Shown: positions 1-12,496, counted from the stretch's first letter. The stretch is 64,000 bases of DNA from Lasioglossum baleicum (GCF_051020765.1 NC_134935.1:13083579-13147578); one strand, 5' to 3'. Numbers and translations: made by a program. Notes: generated by a model not told the origin, from the letters alone.

Positions 1-440
1 TCGCAATGCATCAACGCCGGCAATTTTTAGGCAGCTGGCGGTGGCCGGTGGTAGGGGAGCCTGGCTTTTGATGCATCGCCGTAATATCGGCGATACATTA
101 ATTCAAGGTGAATGGGAAATATATCAGCCAACCACATAATTTTCGCTCGGCCTCTGCTCGCGTACGCTTTTCCCTATTTATTTCCTCGAATCGTCCCTCC
201 GCGGTTTGTTAAATAAGTCTCCAATGCGTCCGCGCGGAATCCGCGATTGTGATCTATGCTCGTTTCTCGTCTGCGATGGCTCTTGCAATTTTCAGTTAGC
301 CCGCGCAACTATCGAGAGTCGAATTTGTTCATTTGAGATCGCTGGGAAGTGGCGAAACCTTTCAAAATGGTCATTATTATACGATACTACATATTAATAA
401 CATACGATGCTAAATTTTATTGATAAATTATTAACACTTT

Positions 441-560
441 AGGCTGAACTCCACTTTGGGGGGCAGAAAATTTTTAACTCTTTTTTGATATATTCAGAAT
501 AAACAGATTTTGACGAGAAAATACTAAAAACGTAAATTTTAATTTCCATAAGAAATTGCT
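441..560 (+). repeat. Dispersed repeat family B, copy 1 (fragment)
   Basis: It begins GGCTGAACTCCACTTTGGGG and continues through AATTTTTAACT to GATTTTGACGAGAAAATAC. The copy at 41858-42060 has the same order of blocks (GGCTGAACTTCACTTTGGGG, AATTTTCAACT, GATTTTGACGAGAAAATGC). Similarity fades after about 545-560, so this copy lacks the 3' half seen at 41.9 kb and in inverse orientation at 49.2 kb. No coding frame or terminal repeat is visible. The class of the parent element is unknown to me. Confidence 0.6.
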
Positions 561-2789
561 ATTAATTACAGGTAATTAGTTCACGAAATACTACGGCATT
601 TATTTTATATATTTATTTCGTTCCGTATCACGGAACATGGTCGCGCGTATGCCGAAGGGCAAGAACTAATAGAATTTCACAAAGTGATTTATTGCTTCTT
701 GTAAAATAGCGTCCCGGCGAAACTGAAGAAAATAAACGAGTCTCGCTTTAAAACTTGAACAAGGAAATGTGTTCTTCTGGAAGTACTTTATGCGCCACTT
801 TCTTCTTCACTTCGTTTTGTAGTATTCCATATTTATTAGTTCCGCAAGCGGCTAACGAAAGGCTATCTCGTTGAACCGGGATCTCAAGGCAATAGTTTCC
901 GCCTCTTTGTCTACGTCGCCTACGAAACGGACTGCTTAATTCTATTCGCCCCGTATCGACACTTCGACCGTGGATTAATTCACGGCGCTAATTAAATGGT
1001 AATTTTTGTGAACGGGATGCGGCAGTCCCTCTTACGCTTTCCGACGTCACGTTATTGTTGGGCCCGGAGAATTCGATTAACGTTGCCAAACATTTCGTTT
1101 AATGACCATCCAAATCAATTGATATACATTTTCAATTCTTCGTTCGTCAATTCGCATATTCTCTGTTCAGAGATATAAAAATAAGTTACAGTGAAGTCTT
1201 GATCTAAGAAAACGGGATCCCCTCCATTCGCAGTCTATCAATGTTCGTGGGAGAAGATTAAATTACAAGAACAAAACAGTAATTCGTCTAATAAGATTAA
1301 ATTAAAAGATTAAATGAAAATACTGATTTCCTCACAAGCACGACTAATATTTGTCTATAAGGTCTAATATTTGATTATAAGACACGAGCGAGCTTCCAGT
1401 TTGTTACGAAAAACTCGTACGTTCGCTCGTATTTGTCCACTTACGTCGCAAGTATTTCACTGCACGTGTACTCCGCTATAACCGACACATGTGCAGAGCA
1501 TTCAGTGAGTTTTCATTAAAACTTTATGAGGTCTGCGTTCGCAAAAAATCCTTATATTACTTCTCTATATACAAATAATAAAGTTGTTTTCATAGCTGAA
1601 GCATTCGTTTCTTTCTAAATGCATCTACGGTGGGAGGGGGGGTGGGTCGTAATTGAAGCACAATATGTTGCGCGCATAATTTCTCCTTGCCGAGTTTGTC
1701 ATTTTCCTTTCTCGCCTAACGAACTCGCCGTGTGCAGATAACATTCGCCCCGAGACAACGCTAATAGTAAAAATGAACAGAAATTATAGGCGGCCGCACG
1801 CGAGCTTGCTCAATTACACGGCTTTTCTAGGAAACTCCTGTTATTACACTTAAACTTCGCGATTCTTACTGTGATACGAAAGGGGACAGCTTTTTTTCAG
1901 AGACCTTTTGCAACTGGAAAGTAAATTTTTTACGTGCAAGAATAGTTAAATTTTATAGTTCGTAATTAAATATAATTTTGAGTCGTTCGAGCTTGTTCCT
2001 GAAAATTTCATGGGGGGAATTTGTGCAATTATTCTACGGGCATTTACAGAGACTTTATTTCTATACTGCAAGGAATTTTCACTTGTCATAAAATTTTATG
2101 AAACATTTCAAATTGCATCATAATCCCAAACGAGAATTAAGTTTGATTCAAGCAGCTGTATCATGGACAATACTAATTTTTAAATATAGTCGAAGAACAC
2201 AGTGATTAAAACATGTTAAATGCGTGTTAAGCACAGTTCAGAGAAGTTACGTAAACGTAGCGGGACAGACGACCAGAATTCGGGGATCGAGATACGAGGG
2301 CGGAGTGGAATGCCTAAAATTGGCGCAGCACAATACATCTCCATTTGCATTAGAAGCGAGCTAAAGCGTCCGCGCTGTGCGAACAGAAAGATATTAATAT
2401 CGTACGCAATAATAATTCGGCGACGTGTTCACCGTAGCGGATGGACATCGTATCGATGAGCATTGGTCGGCCGAATTCCCAGCGTGAACGTTGGTAAGGC
2501 TCGCAAACAATGCGAAAGTGGGCGGCCCGGCTCGGCCCGACCCGGCAAAATCTGGTCAAACAAAACACGTGTGCCATACGCACATATCGAATTATAACTC
2601 CGCATCAACCATTTATCAAATGCAGAACACATTCAGTGCATGTCGTTCGCCATTTGCGTGAACGTCGAGCGAGGGTTGCGTGTATATGTATACCGGACAG
2701 CCCGTGAACAGAGAAAGAAGACCCTAAAGTTGAACGAGGATCCACGGGAAACCGTAAACGGGGACAGACAAATCTGCACACAAAGGTAT

Positions 2790-2825
2790 CAGAGAGAGAG
2801 AGAGAGCGTGTGTGTGCGTGCGTAT
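2790..2825. repeat. Compound (GA)n-(TG)n microsatellite
   Basis: A run of AG dinucleotides (AGAGAGAGAGAGAGAG) passes directly into GTGTGTGTGCGTGCGT. It is a simple repeat with no further signal. Confidence 0.85.
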
Positions 2826-3262
2826 GCATGTCTGGAGGAGTACGAGATACACAGGGATCCACGTTGAACGGACAAAGAGAACCAGCGAGAAACCAAACAG
2901 GTAGTTATAGAGGTCAGGGAATAATCAGCACGAAGCCAACACGTCCAACGTTCCATGGAATTGACCCCTTCCTGAGTGGCCGAAATACAAACAATGATGA
3001 AACCTCCATGAGGATCGATCGATTATGGTCCCAACGTTTCGCCGGGTGCTAATGTTCGCGGCGATGCTTGGCTAGAGTCAGATATTCGTCGGTTACAATG
3101 GCACGACCCGCCGGATTACAACTGTTCCGAAAACGCCGAAATCGCACCGCTTCGCTGCTGTTTTGCCACGCGCGATTGCCAAACGTTCGCACACTGTGCC
3201 GGAAACCGATCAAAGAAACGTGCCGGGCGTCTATTAGATGTTGTCCAACCTCAGTTTCGATC

Positions 3263-3626
3263 TATACAGGGTGTCCCAAAATTCGTGAAAATCCCGAAAG
3301 GGGGTGGTTCCTGAGACCATTTCCAGCGACATTTTCCTTTGCGAAAATGTTATCTGCGGCTTTGTTTAGGAGTTATTAACTAAAAACACGGACCAATCAG
3401 AGCGCGACCTAGACGCGAGTTGCCACAGTCGGTCAGGCGCGCTAAATGTCTATTGGCCGATTGTGGTAACTCCCGTCTAGGTCGCGCACTGATTGGTCCG
3501 TGTTTTTCGTTAATAACTCCTAAACAAAGCAGCGGATAACATTTTTGCAAAGGAAAATGTCGCTTGAAATGCTCTCAGGAAACACCCCCTTTCGGGATTT
3601 ACACGAATTTTGGGATACCCTGTATA
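3263..3626. mobile_element. 364-bp palindromic MITE with TATACAGGGTGTCCC ends
   Basis: The element starts TATACAGGGTGTCCCAAAAT and ends with the near-perfect complement (GGGATACCCTGTATA); a flanking TA duplication is consistent with Tc1/mariner-type insertion. The arms are about 165 bp long: the blocks TCGTGAAAATCCCGAAAGGG, ACATTTTCCTTTGCGAAAAT, TTAGGAGTTATTAAC, ACACGGACCAATCAG and GCGACCTAGACG all reappear inverted in the second half. Only a short centre around 3430-3465 is unpaired. There is no transposase frame, so the element is non-autonomous. A transcript would fold into one long hairpin. The arms keep matching CCAAT/ATTGG boxes. Superfamily assignment is tentative. Confidence 0.85.
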
Positions 3627-5155
3627 CTTATTAATACGATTTCCATTATTAACTGCACCGTGCTATGTTTTTCGGAAGAAGATGGTCAAAGTGATAGAAG
3701 GGACATTCGTTTTTCTCGGATCGAATATTCACTGTACTATAGTGTTCTATTCTCATTGTCTACAATCTACAAGTAAAAGTAAATTTCCGAATTTTCGGAT
3801 TTCATGCAAAAAATACGAATGAAAATGAAACTAGACCACTGACTCTGTGCAAAGTTTCCGCGAGGCAAACAAAACTCGGGTAAATCAATTATACCGAGAG
3901 GAGGAAGGGAGGAGGTTCGAGAGGCAGCATCCGATGCCAGTTACATTACCAGTTGGTTTTAATATCGGTCATGAATTATTTAAAGTATCGGCTACTCGCG
4001 ATCGACCGGCCGGCCAGAGGCGAGCTAGGGCGCGAGTCCGGGGATCCTAATTCTCATTCACGGGCCGTCTCCCGATCTCTTTAATCGGTGCACCGGGTAG
4101 AATTTAGGATTTTTCGAGGCGGTCTCCTTGGTGGAAGGCTGTGTCGGTGGCGCACGCGCCTGCGAATTCGAATTATCTTGGTATTCCAAGAGTCTGGAGA
4201 GAGGGAGAGAGGAAGGGGTGGGGTGTAAAGTTCAGAACTGAGAAGGACAACGATTTCCAGGAGTGGAGAGAGCGTTCCGTCCCGTTCCGTTCTGCCCGTC
4301 AGCCATTTATTCAGCCGCCGGTCCACTTTTAAGGCCAAAGGAAAGGAATTAGAGATTCAAAAATAAGGGACCTTTTCCTCGTTAGCGAGTTCGGGATCCT
4401 GTGGAATGGGAGAGCCAGAAAGGATGGCCAACGCAGAGGCGCCGGACGAAGAAAACGCCGAGAGAGAGCGTACGACAACGACGACGACAACGAAGGAAAG
4501 AAGAAGGAGGGCAGAGACTGTGAAATGAAATGAACTTAGGCTGGAATTCGAGCATTCGTAGTTTATTCTCGTACTTTAATTACCTAGTTATCCTCCGCCG
4601 ATTTACATAATGCAGTTCGGCCATCGCGGGGGTGGCGACTCCGCAACCGAGAGTTTCCAATCGGTTCGACAACTCCCTTGTGGATAGTTAATCGGCACGT
4701 GGCGGGACGGGTTGGAGGATGTGCTAAGGGTGGAGGAGGGTATTAATTCCTTTAGGCTCCCTCGATCGTTATAACCCATTATTCCATATTGGTTCTATGG
4801 TAAGAACAGTTCTGTGAGGATTCTCTGTGTATGAAGTGCGGTCTCTTGAGTTGGGGTCGTACAAAGAAAATGAACCAGAGTTTTGGAATATGAATTCACG
4901 GCGGAGTGGTTGCTCGAACTGGATGATGTTATTATAGTCGTCGTGAAGTACAGTGTGGAATCTGCGTTGCGCGTTGGCGTACCTTCGGAGGAAGGAGATC
5001 TAGGTTAGGCTAAGGGGATATCTGGGGAAATTAGGAAAGGTAGGAAGGTAAGGTGGATCGGAACCAACCTTACACTGTAGGCCCCGTCGCTTAATAACCA
5101 TAGCAGTTGAAGAAACGACGTAAAACAATCAAACGAAAAAAGGGGTAAGGTAGGA
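3627..5155. other. Gene-free stretch
   Basis: No coding or RNA gene is seen. The interval contains purine-rich segments (about 3895-3920 and 4195-4265) and a short (ACG)n run at 4471-4493, followed by AG-rich sequence. The frame at 4081-4338 on the minus strand is the complement of purine-rich DNA and has no recognisable domain. Confidence 0.45.
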
Positions 5156-5159
5156 GTGT

Positions 5160-5240
5160 TTGGTTCCTATTTTCCGCAATCGATGCAGACAATTTATATT
5201 TCACATAAAGAACTCCAGTCTAATTACAACAATCCTGATC
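5160..5240 (+). repeat. Dispersed repeat family C, copy 1 (3' part only)
   Basis: The segment around CAATCGATGCAGACAATTTA, followed by TTCACATAAAGAACTCCAG and AATTACAACAA, matches the 3' half of the copy near 57980-58030 (CATCGATGCAGACAATTTCT, TTCGCATAAAAATCTGCAG, ATTAGCAACAA). The GCGGATTTTATGCATT end is absent here, so this is a truncated copy. No coding sequence is apparent. Confidence 0.5.
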
Positions 5241-8200
5241 AGGCCAGCAAAATTCACGACTTTTCATCACGACAAAACGCAACTTGCATAAAAAGCACCA
5301 ACGCCCACCACGCAATTACTTCAAATCGTGGTCCTCCCCTGACTCGAAATCGCATTACTTCATAATCCCGCGAAGGTATAAGAAAAGCTGATCACACCGT
5401 CCGATTGCAATTAATTGTGAACAAGATCGTTGCACCGGTCGGCTAACTGGGCCGCGGAAGATATACGTGAAGGTATCACGCAGCTCTATGCCTTGAGGAA
5501 ACGTGATCTGGCTGTTTCTCGCTCGTCGACGCCTGGGGACGACTTACATACATACGTTCGTCGTCGAAGGATCTGGGCTGGTACGCGGTGTATACATGAG
5601 AGTCCCTGGCGAATTCGAAGACACACGCGCGGAACGTCGTTATAACTCGCGAAATCGTCCGCAACCTTCTGCGTCTGTTGGGCCGCCGCCGGTGGGTTTC
5701 GCCAGTATCCCACGCTGGTCGAAGGAAACGTGACTGGGCGATCATAACTCGAAAGTAGTCGTCGTACAACCGGCGAGGCAGCGGGATAACGAGACCGGGC
5801 TGCTAGGGTTAATGGGTTAACAGGACAGTGAAGCTGGTGTATCGTGGCCGCGTCGCCCTTAATTCACCACTCGTGGGATCGACTCCGTTGGAAAAAGAAA
5901 GGAGGAGTACCATGGTACCATGCACATTGAGTCAGCCACCTTTCCTTGCGCTGAGCACACGTGCTCGCTTCGTCCGGTGCTAGATCCTCCTAGTTGCTGG
6001 CTATTGTCCGTCCACGAGAAGATGCCACGCGAAATGACAGAGGGGCAACCGAGAATCTCGAGATCCTACTCTTAACTAGTAGAGCTTCTAGGTTCGTAAG
6101 CGATAGCGAGGTATAGTCAACGCATCACCCTGTTCCAGTCACATATTTTGACGGCGCTACGATACATTTTGCTAGAGCCGTAAATACACGTGACTCGGGA
6201 CTTGCCGTTGCTGAATTTCTTTCAAGATGATGGCAAAGTATATTTACGTTCTCACTCCCCTACTATTGCCCCAATGTCGCTGGTTATCGCTCTTCATCAT
6301 CCTCTTCGGTCAATAATAACAATGTGTGTAGGTGAACCGGGATAGAGTATAAGTTACTCTGTGCCTTCTTCTCATGGGTGAAGATTCTTCACAAGTTTCT
6401 CTATTCTTCTCATGTACGAACGATATGTTCGTGTCGGAAAAGGGACACAGAATAAGGCGAACAGTTCTCTGATTGGCTGATCCTTGGGATGAAAGAGCTA
6501 ACTCGGACCTAGCCGGGAATAAAATAGCAGAGAGAAAGCTAGCAGAATGAAGAAGAAGAAGAAACAGAGGCGAAGTAAAAAAGAGAGGCAGTGTGAGCTA
6601 GCCTGGATACGAAACGAAGCACGTCGAGGATCGAGTCTACTCGAATCGAGTCGACAAGGGCTGGCGTAAGAGGTGACACAACTGACACCTCGTAATACCG
6701 GGACTTGGACTGACGCCAGTTTGCATAAGAACTGCACATCCGGCGCGCACCCGATGCGCTTGTACGGAGCCAGTAACCGTGTAGCAACCGCCGTTTCCTC
6801 CGGCGCGGCGTGCAGCTCTCGCTATCTATTCGATAGTCAATATTACGTGACACAACAGACTCCTACGTGCACACTCTCGGCCTGTGACAGCCCGGCGGCG
6901 TCGTGCGCGCTGCCACCGAGCCAAGGTAATGGAATATTGTCGTGTTGAATCCACGACGGATATCGCCTATGACTTTCGTATGCGAGCTACCCGCCGACGC
7001 CGACGCCGACGACGACGCCGTTCGTAAACGCTGTAGGAACCGGAGCTATTCCAAAGGGGGAACGGAATTGCGTTCGCGAGAATAATGTCCCGTGTCAGTT
7101 GGTGAGGAGGTATTCGCGATGAGGTATTCGCTAACGCGGAAAAGAAATGAGCGGTTAACGTTTCTTGAATACGTCGCGACTTTTTCGCAAGACCCGACGA
7201 CGCTACAACCAAAGAAAACCCGTGAAGAACCTTCCCACGTTTACCGGATAATTTCGCGTGTCCCCGGTTTAGCACATCTGCAAGCCGACCCGACAGGCTG
7301 ACACTGTCAGTGTCGACGGGCGCGTGGCTATAGAGTTAATGCGCTGAGAGATGTTGCAAGCGTATGTGCCCCGTTACATTGACATCGTTTTTCGCAAGGA
7401 AAGTGGTTAGGTGGCATCGTTGTTAACGTAATTGATCGGCGATGGAGAAGAGACGAACGGTTTTAACTACCGCACGGTTGGAAATATTTCAGTTTGGTCC
7501 ACTTGGAGCCGTATGAAATATTTTTATCATAATTTTGATATTCATCTAATTTCATAATTTCAGACTGAATTTTGAAGAAATTTGAAGAAACAGTCCATTG
7601 TAAAATTCAACAGAATTTGAGGTAAGTATTATTGCAGAAAATAATGCTCTACGAAATCCTCATTTTTAAATTGATTTATAAAAATCGGGGCGTGTATATC
7701 GGCTATCAATTGATTTTCGGTTACGATGTATAATTTTGGAATACATGGAGTGGACACCCTCGGTAAATAGATTTATGGAAATCGTTTTGGCTGGAATAGC
7801 CCGAGCATTTTGCGAGCGTATATTTGACTAAAATCATCGTGCATTGAGAGCACTAGCGGTAACCTCGAGTCATTGATCAAGGGATTTTGGCGCTGCGGGG
7901 TTTAGCCACTGAATCAAATTCGCCGGACCGACCGACAAAAAAAAAAACTTCGAAAACGAGGAAAAAGTGGAACGCGTAAAAATTTCAAGCTGCGAAAATA
8001 CGCATCAATCAGTTCGGGAACAGGATCTGGAAATAAACAATGGGTGGTGGATTCAACGCCAGAGTACGGTCCCGACGAGATGGAACGTCAAATATTCGCG
8101 TCAGCATTACCTATGGGTCGCGGAATGTTTTCGGGGAGAACTCATTTCACAGGGAAGTAACTTTTTTATAGGGACATCTCAGGAGTCGTGTATATACCAA

Positions 8201-8430
8201 TAATATGGCACCGACGTTTCCAGCATTAACCCTCGGATTGTGCTCGTGGCGCGTCTATTGGCTTCCTGATAAAAGGAAATTCCTCGTAAACCTTCCCGAA
8301 ATTAAAAATGGAGAACCCTCCAAAATTGAGGCGCATATATGACCTTTGACCACGTGAGCAATTTTACAGGAATCTTTATGGAAGAATTGTTGAAGAAAAA
8401 TGGAATTTGTTGTGAAACAAATGAATGTTT
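5241..8430. other. Gene-free stretch, CpG-rich then AT-rich
   Basis: No gene is recognisable. From about 5430 to 7330 the DNA is CpG-rich, so chance frames are long on both strands (5476-5769 minus, 6539-6853 minus). Small features are a palindrome CATGGTACCATG near 5910-5925, purine-rich DNA at 6540-6585 and a (CGACGC)n run at 6990-7020. From 7480 onward the sequence is AT-rich and shows nothing distinctive before the tandem repeats at 8431. Confidence 0.45.
6990..7020. repeat. (GACGCC)n trinucleotide/hexanucleotide repeat
   Basis: CCGACGCCGACGCCGACG is followed by ACGACGCCG. It is a short GC-rich simple repeat. The arginine-rich frame on the minus strand here is its translation and not evidence for a gene. 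Confidence 0.75.
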
Positions 8431-8930
8431 AAATTACCTATTTCTCAACGATTTTAAGGGAAAATGTCTGCAGGGAGAACCAGCCAATCTGCTAATTAGA
8501 TTATTGCCATTCACGTTCCACAGCAAGATATAATAAGCACCATTAAACACAGCAGGCAGCAAAAATTCATCTACAATACTGAATCATGTAGAAATCTATT
8601 ACAACAAATTTTTAATTCCGCATCGTTCCGTTTTCCCGTAATAAATTCCCAAAAATTATCTATTTCAGTACGATTTTTTAGGAGATTGCCTTCAGGAAAA
8701 GTAAAGTGTAGTACAGATATGATAAGCACCACTGAACACAGCAAGCAGCAAAAATTTATCTACAAATTGTTTAATTCTGCATCGTTCCGCTTTCCCGTAA
8801 TAAATTCCCAAAAATGACCTATTTCAGTACGATTTTTTCGGAGCTTGCCTTCAGGAAAAGACGGACTGTAGAACCATCAGCAAACTGGATTATTGGCGTC
8901 CGTGTTCTACCCCAAGTGGGTATTAAACAA
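8431..8930 (+). repeat. Degenerate tandem repeat, three units
   Basis: Three successive units start at 8431, 8651 and 8811. Each opens with a form of AAAATNACCTATTTC then ACGATTTT, followed by a CTTCAGGAAAAG-like block. Units 1 and 2 both carry ATAAGCACCAYTRAACACAGC (8533 and 8722), AGCAAAAATT, and GCATCGTTCCG followed by TTTCCCGTAATAAATTCCC. Units 1 and 3 share an ACCA...CAGCAAACTGGATTATTGSC-like block that unit 2 lacks, while unit 1 alone has an insert around 8575-8605. The spacing (220 and 160 bp) differs because of these indels. The array is non-coding in all frames. Confidence 0.75.
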
Positions 8931-9649
8931 ACTTTTAAGCAAATCAGTGCAGTGACTCGGTTCGAGAAGTGGCGGAGCGGCAGCGATCGGCTCGCTAATC
9001 GATCGAAAATCTCGTCGAACTTAACGAACAGAAACGTTTCCCTTCCGGGTAGCCATCGATACGAGCTGACGCAGCTCGGCAACCGAACTGCTCGAAGCGC
9101 AAAGTGATTCCGGTGTGCGTTCTAGCACTCGCGGCATAGATGACGATGGATGCTCGCAGGATTGTATTTATCTGTTGGCCGGAGCTGCTGCAACTTCAGG
9201 CGGTGCTGCTGCGCCAGTACAAAGTACCGATTACAGAATTCACGGACCGTGTTATTTATCGACTATTGAATTTCAGATCGTAGATTTTCCTCTCTAATTC
9301 ATATCTAACCGGCGATGTTTATGGCCGAAACGAATGCTGGCTATCACGAGCGAGATTATCATAAGATCACGGATTTTTCTGCGGTGACAAAGTTGTCTGA
9401 GGTAATTGTGAGATATATAAGTTATACACGTGTATTTCTTCATCAATTTTTACATCGTATCTCGCATCAACACACTGAACTGTAGGAGTTCGATATTTTC
9501 CATTTATTCGTGTTATAACAAAATTTAAATATTGCAATCGATGTTTTCTTGTGGAACTTCTATTTATCATGGAGGATGCTATTACCAATTCAAATTCTGG
9601 AACCATATATAAATTTTGTAAGTGATATTATTTGTAATAGTTCCTAAAC
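8931..9649. other. Gene-free stretch
   Basis: No exon or RNA gene is seen. The sequence is of mixed composition, CpG-richer at 8940-9110 and AT-rich after 9300. A small tract of alternating GCTGCT/GCAACT occurs near 9185-9210. Confidence 0.4.
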
Positions 9650-10438
9650 AGTCTCGGAAATTGCATTATTGCAATTATAGCATTATAGCAATAGTGCACT
9701 TAAAAATTGCATAACACCGAAGTTCCAAACAGTACCACCACATAAAACGATTTGTACTGTGTATAAATAAAATGACTTCATCATTGTGAAATTATCTACG
9801 ATTTTTTTTACCTGTACTCTCAGAAATTGCATTGTAGCCTGTAGCAGAGTTGGGCATTAATCGATTAAAACTTTAATCGTGATTGATTGATTAATGTGTA
9901 CGATTAAGAAAAGAAATCATCGAAAAATCGACGATTGATTCAATCAATTGATGAAGTTAACCGTTAATCGCTGATTAAAAAAATAAATCATCGAAAAAAA
10001 CATAAAAGCGCGTAAACAGAGTTTGTATTATATATAGACCAAATGACACCTAAATTTAGTTTAGATTTTCTAATTGACGATTAATAATCGTTTATTGCAA
10101 TTAACGACTAAAGTAGAAATTCAATCGTTAACCGCAATTAACGATTAATAAGTATTTAATCGTTAACCGCAATTTTTTTAACGACTATACTAGGAGATTA
10201 ATTGTTAATTGCGATTAACGATTGAAGTAGAGATTTGGTCGTCAATCTTTGATTAAATTTTTGCCCAACTCTGGTCTGTAGTCCACTTAAAAATTGCAGA
10301 CCGAAAAAGTTTTAAAGAGTACCACCATATAAAACGATGTTCAGCGTTTCTATCATTGTGAAGGCATTGTTTCTGCTTCGAATATAATGTTTAAATTGAT
10401 TATGAGCACCGTGAAATGATCTAGGAGTCTTTTTCCAT
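9650..10438 (+). repeat. Local tandem duplication split by a hAT MITE
   Basis: Unit 1 (9650-9812) and unit 2 (9817-9844 plus 10274-10438) share, in order, CGGAAATTGCATT / CAGAAATTGCATT, CACTTAAAAATTGCA, GAGTACCACCATATAAAACGA-like sequence, TCATTGTGAA and GTGAAATKATCTA. Unit 2 is interrupted by a 429-bp element at 9845-10273 and contains about 50 extra bases before its last block. The duplication therefore predates the insertion. No coding frame runs through either unit. Confidence 0.7.
9845..10273. mobile_element. hAT-type MITE with 8-bp target duplication
   Basis: The element begins CAGAGTTGGGCA and ends TGCCCAACTCTG, a perfect 12-bp terminal inverted repeat. It is flanked by GCCTGTAG (9837-9844) and GTCTGTAG (10274-10281), an 8-bp duplication with one mismatch, which is diagnostic of hAT-superfamily insertion. 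The interior is AT-rich and built of many small ATTAATCG / CGATTAAT / GTTAATTGC motifs in both orientations, so the single strands can fold extensively. No transposase fragment is present. It lies inside the second unit of a local tandem duplication. Confidence 0.88.
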
Positions 10439-12496
10439 GTAGCCTGCCGATTGGTTCCAGCGCGCTGTTACCGGCGGCCATTCGTTTCCTCTGTCAATTG
10501 GCACTGTCAGTCGGAATTCTATAGCGAAACGGCGTTTCTTCTTCCGTGACAGGGATCGACTGACGGTCGAAGGGAACGGCGGAAACGTTAGTCGTGTACG
10601 TCCCCGCTCGCGGATTGTTCCGGGGCAGTTTGAAATTTCAGGCACGCGTCCCGTTTCGTGGCCGACACACACACACACACACACAAACACATAGACACGC
10701 GATAACGAGAAACGATCCCGCAGAGCGGTTTACCGGCCTGACAAATTTTCAATCTTAAAGTTACGGGCCTCCGGGATTATGTTTCGCTTCCCACGATCCC
10801 TATAAATCAGCTGCACCAATTAATGGCTACGAAATGCGGGACGTTCTACAAGACGTTCGCAACACGTTCGGTCGAACTTGATTAATGTACGCGGTGCACA
10901 TAGTGTTAGATTCTGGGATAGGTACATTGGGTTCCGTTCAATGCAAATGGTTATTGTCGGGAGGTGTGCGAATTTCCGTTGGTGAAAAACGAGCTGATAT
11001 ATATCGGGTAGTCTGCGGATTTTACGCGATTATTGGACGCCGCGATGTGTGAAATATTGTCAGTGAAGAAGAATCTTGGGGACGACGGACTGAAATGCTT
11101 AATAGTAAAAGGAAATTTATCAGTGAGTCTAATTTTATCTACATAAAAAGATGAAAATATTTCAGAATCTGTCAATGTGAAAATTGGATACTTGGAATAA
11201 TAATTGAACATAATGTATTTTATGGTTGATGCTAAGTCTGTGACCACGAAGCAGAAGGGTGTAAGACATGGTTTTTCTGATCCAATTTTATAATCACGAA
11301 ATGAAATTTGCGTCCCACACAACAGGCCAAGCACCGCAATTATCCGCGATTATCCACCGATCCTATGTATTAACGACTGACGACAAACTAGAGCATAAGC
11401 GTTCGCCGAGCTTGATTCGACTGGTTGCGCCCGCGATTTAACATTGAAGGAAATGACACTTTTATGACGCCGGGTGGCGTCAACGCGGCAAGTGGAGGAT
11501 CGGTAAAATGATAACAGCCACGCGTCAGGTAACTGCCACGCAACCGCGTGATATAATACACCGGCCGCGATGGTTATCGATGCTGTAAATATCGTATTAC
11601 AAGGAATATTTAACGGGCCATTAAACCCGAATTGCACGGCCACGGATTTACGACGGATCAATGACTCTCCTCCCGGTTGCCCGCTCTCCTCTAGCAGCCC
11701 TGGCTCTTGTGTGATGTCTTTTTTCCCTTGAGATTGAAGTTGAAGAGAACCAGGACTCTGTGTAACGGCCAGTTCGAAGGCGTGGTGATTTCTTGCATCG
11801 AACACACTGGGTAAACGCTTCCTGCTGATCAGTGCGGTACCAACAGCTGCGTCATTCCCGGGGAGATCTGATTTCCAGAGGCGAATCGTCGCTGTGTGCG
11901 TCCAATGTCGGCAGAAACGCGAGACGATTTACGTTTAAATGATAGGTATCGTTAGGGCAATGCAGCGCGCCGCGCCGATCCGCGCGGCCGTGTCCGAGTT
12001 GCATGCACCATGAACGTATTCTCTCTTCTTCAACGGAGAGTAGGTATCCCACCGGCAATCTGCTCGAAAATGACGATAAGAGCGTGCCTCTCTGATAGAG
12101 GATAATAATAATTAACATGTAGATGCGCTATCGTTCGGGAGTCCGACTTCACTTATCTGCCACGGCCGTTTTACCATGCGGTATTATTGCCTCGTAAATG
12201 AAACGCGAATCATTTACTTCGCTATCCTGTCGTCCATGCAGATTACCGTTCTGTTACGCTGTTTTCCAGGGCATCGCGGAAACTAGTCCTTTACGCGAAT
12301 TATAATACATATTTCGTGCGACTCCGATGATCTAGGATTTTTAGAATAAACGTCCCTTCTCGCACGATGGCGACTCAAGCTCGGGATGAAGGCTCCAGAA
12401 AGACTCTACGAAACGTGAGTGTGATTCTGCTCTTTCAAATCGAAATGAAATTTTGTTCGTCTGTGACCAACTTTTAATTAATGTAAATTTCCTTTT
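10282..12496. other. Gene-free stretch
   Basis: No coding exon is recognised. The frame on the minus strand at 11350-11805 (151 codons) has no domain that I know and lies in ordinary mixed-composition DNA. Other content is the (AC)n microsatellite at 10664-10690 and one octamer-like ATGCAAATGG at 10941. Confidence 0.4.
10664..10690. repeat. (AC)n microsatellite
   Basis: GACACACACACACACACAC is followed by an interrupted ACAAACAC tail. Confidence 0.9.

Larger units (their letters stand above)
1..3262. other. Gene-free stretch, mostly unique sequence
   Basis: No exon-like frame, RNA gene or recognisable domain is visible; the open frames are short and overlap on both strands. The stretch holds one family B repeat fragment (441-560), a G-rich run near 1629-1647, a short direct repeat built on CTAATATTTG at 1343-1380, and a mixed (GA)n/(TG)n microsatellite at 2790-2825. 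From about 2460 to 3240 the sequence is CpG-rich, so the longer frames there are expected by chance. Confidence 0.5.

Noticed and set aside
8224..8245. piggyBac-like TTAACCCTCGG end (also TTAACCCTTCGG at 30253)
   Set aside because: No inverse partner ending in TTAA was found within a plausible distance.
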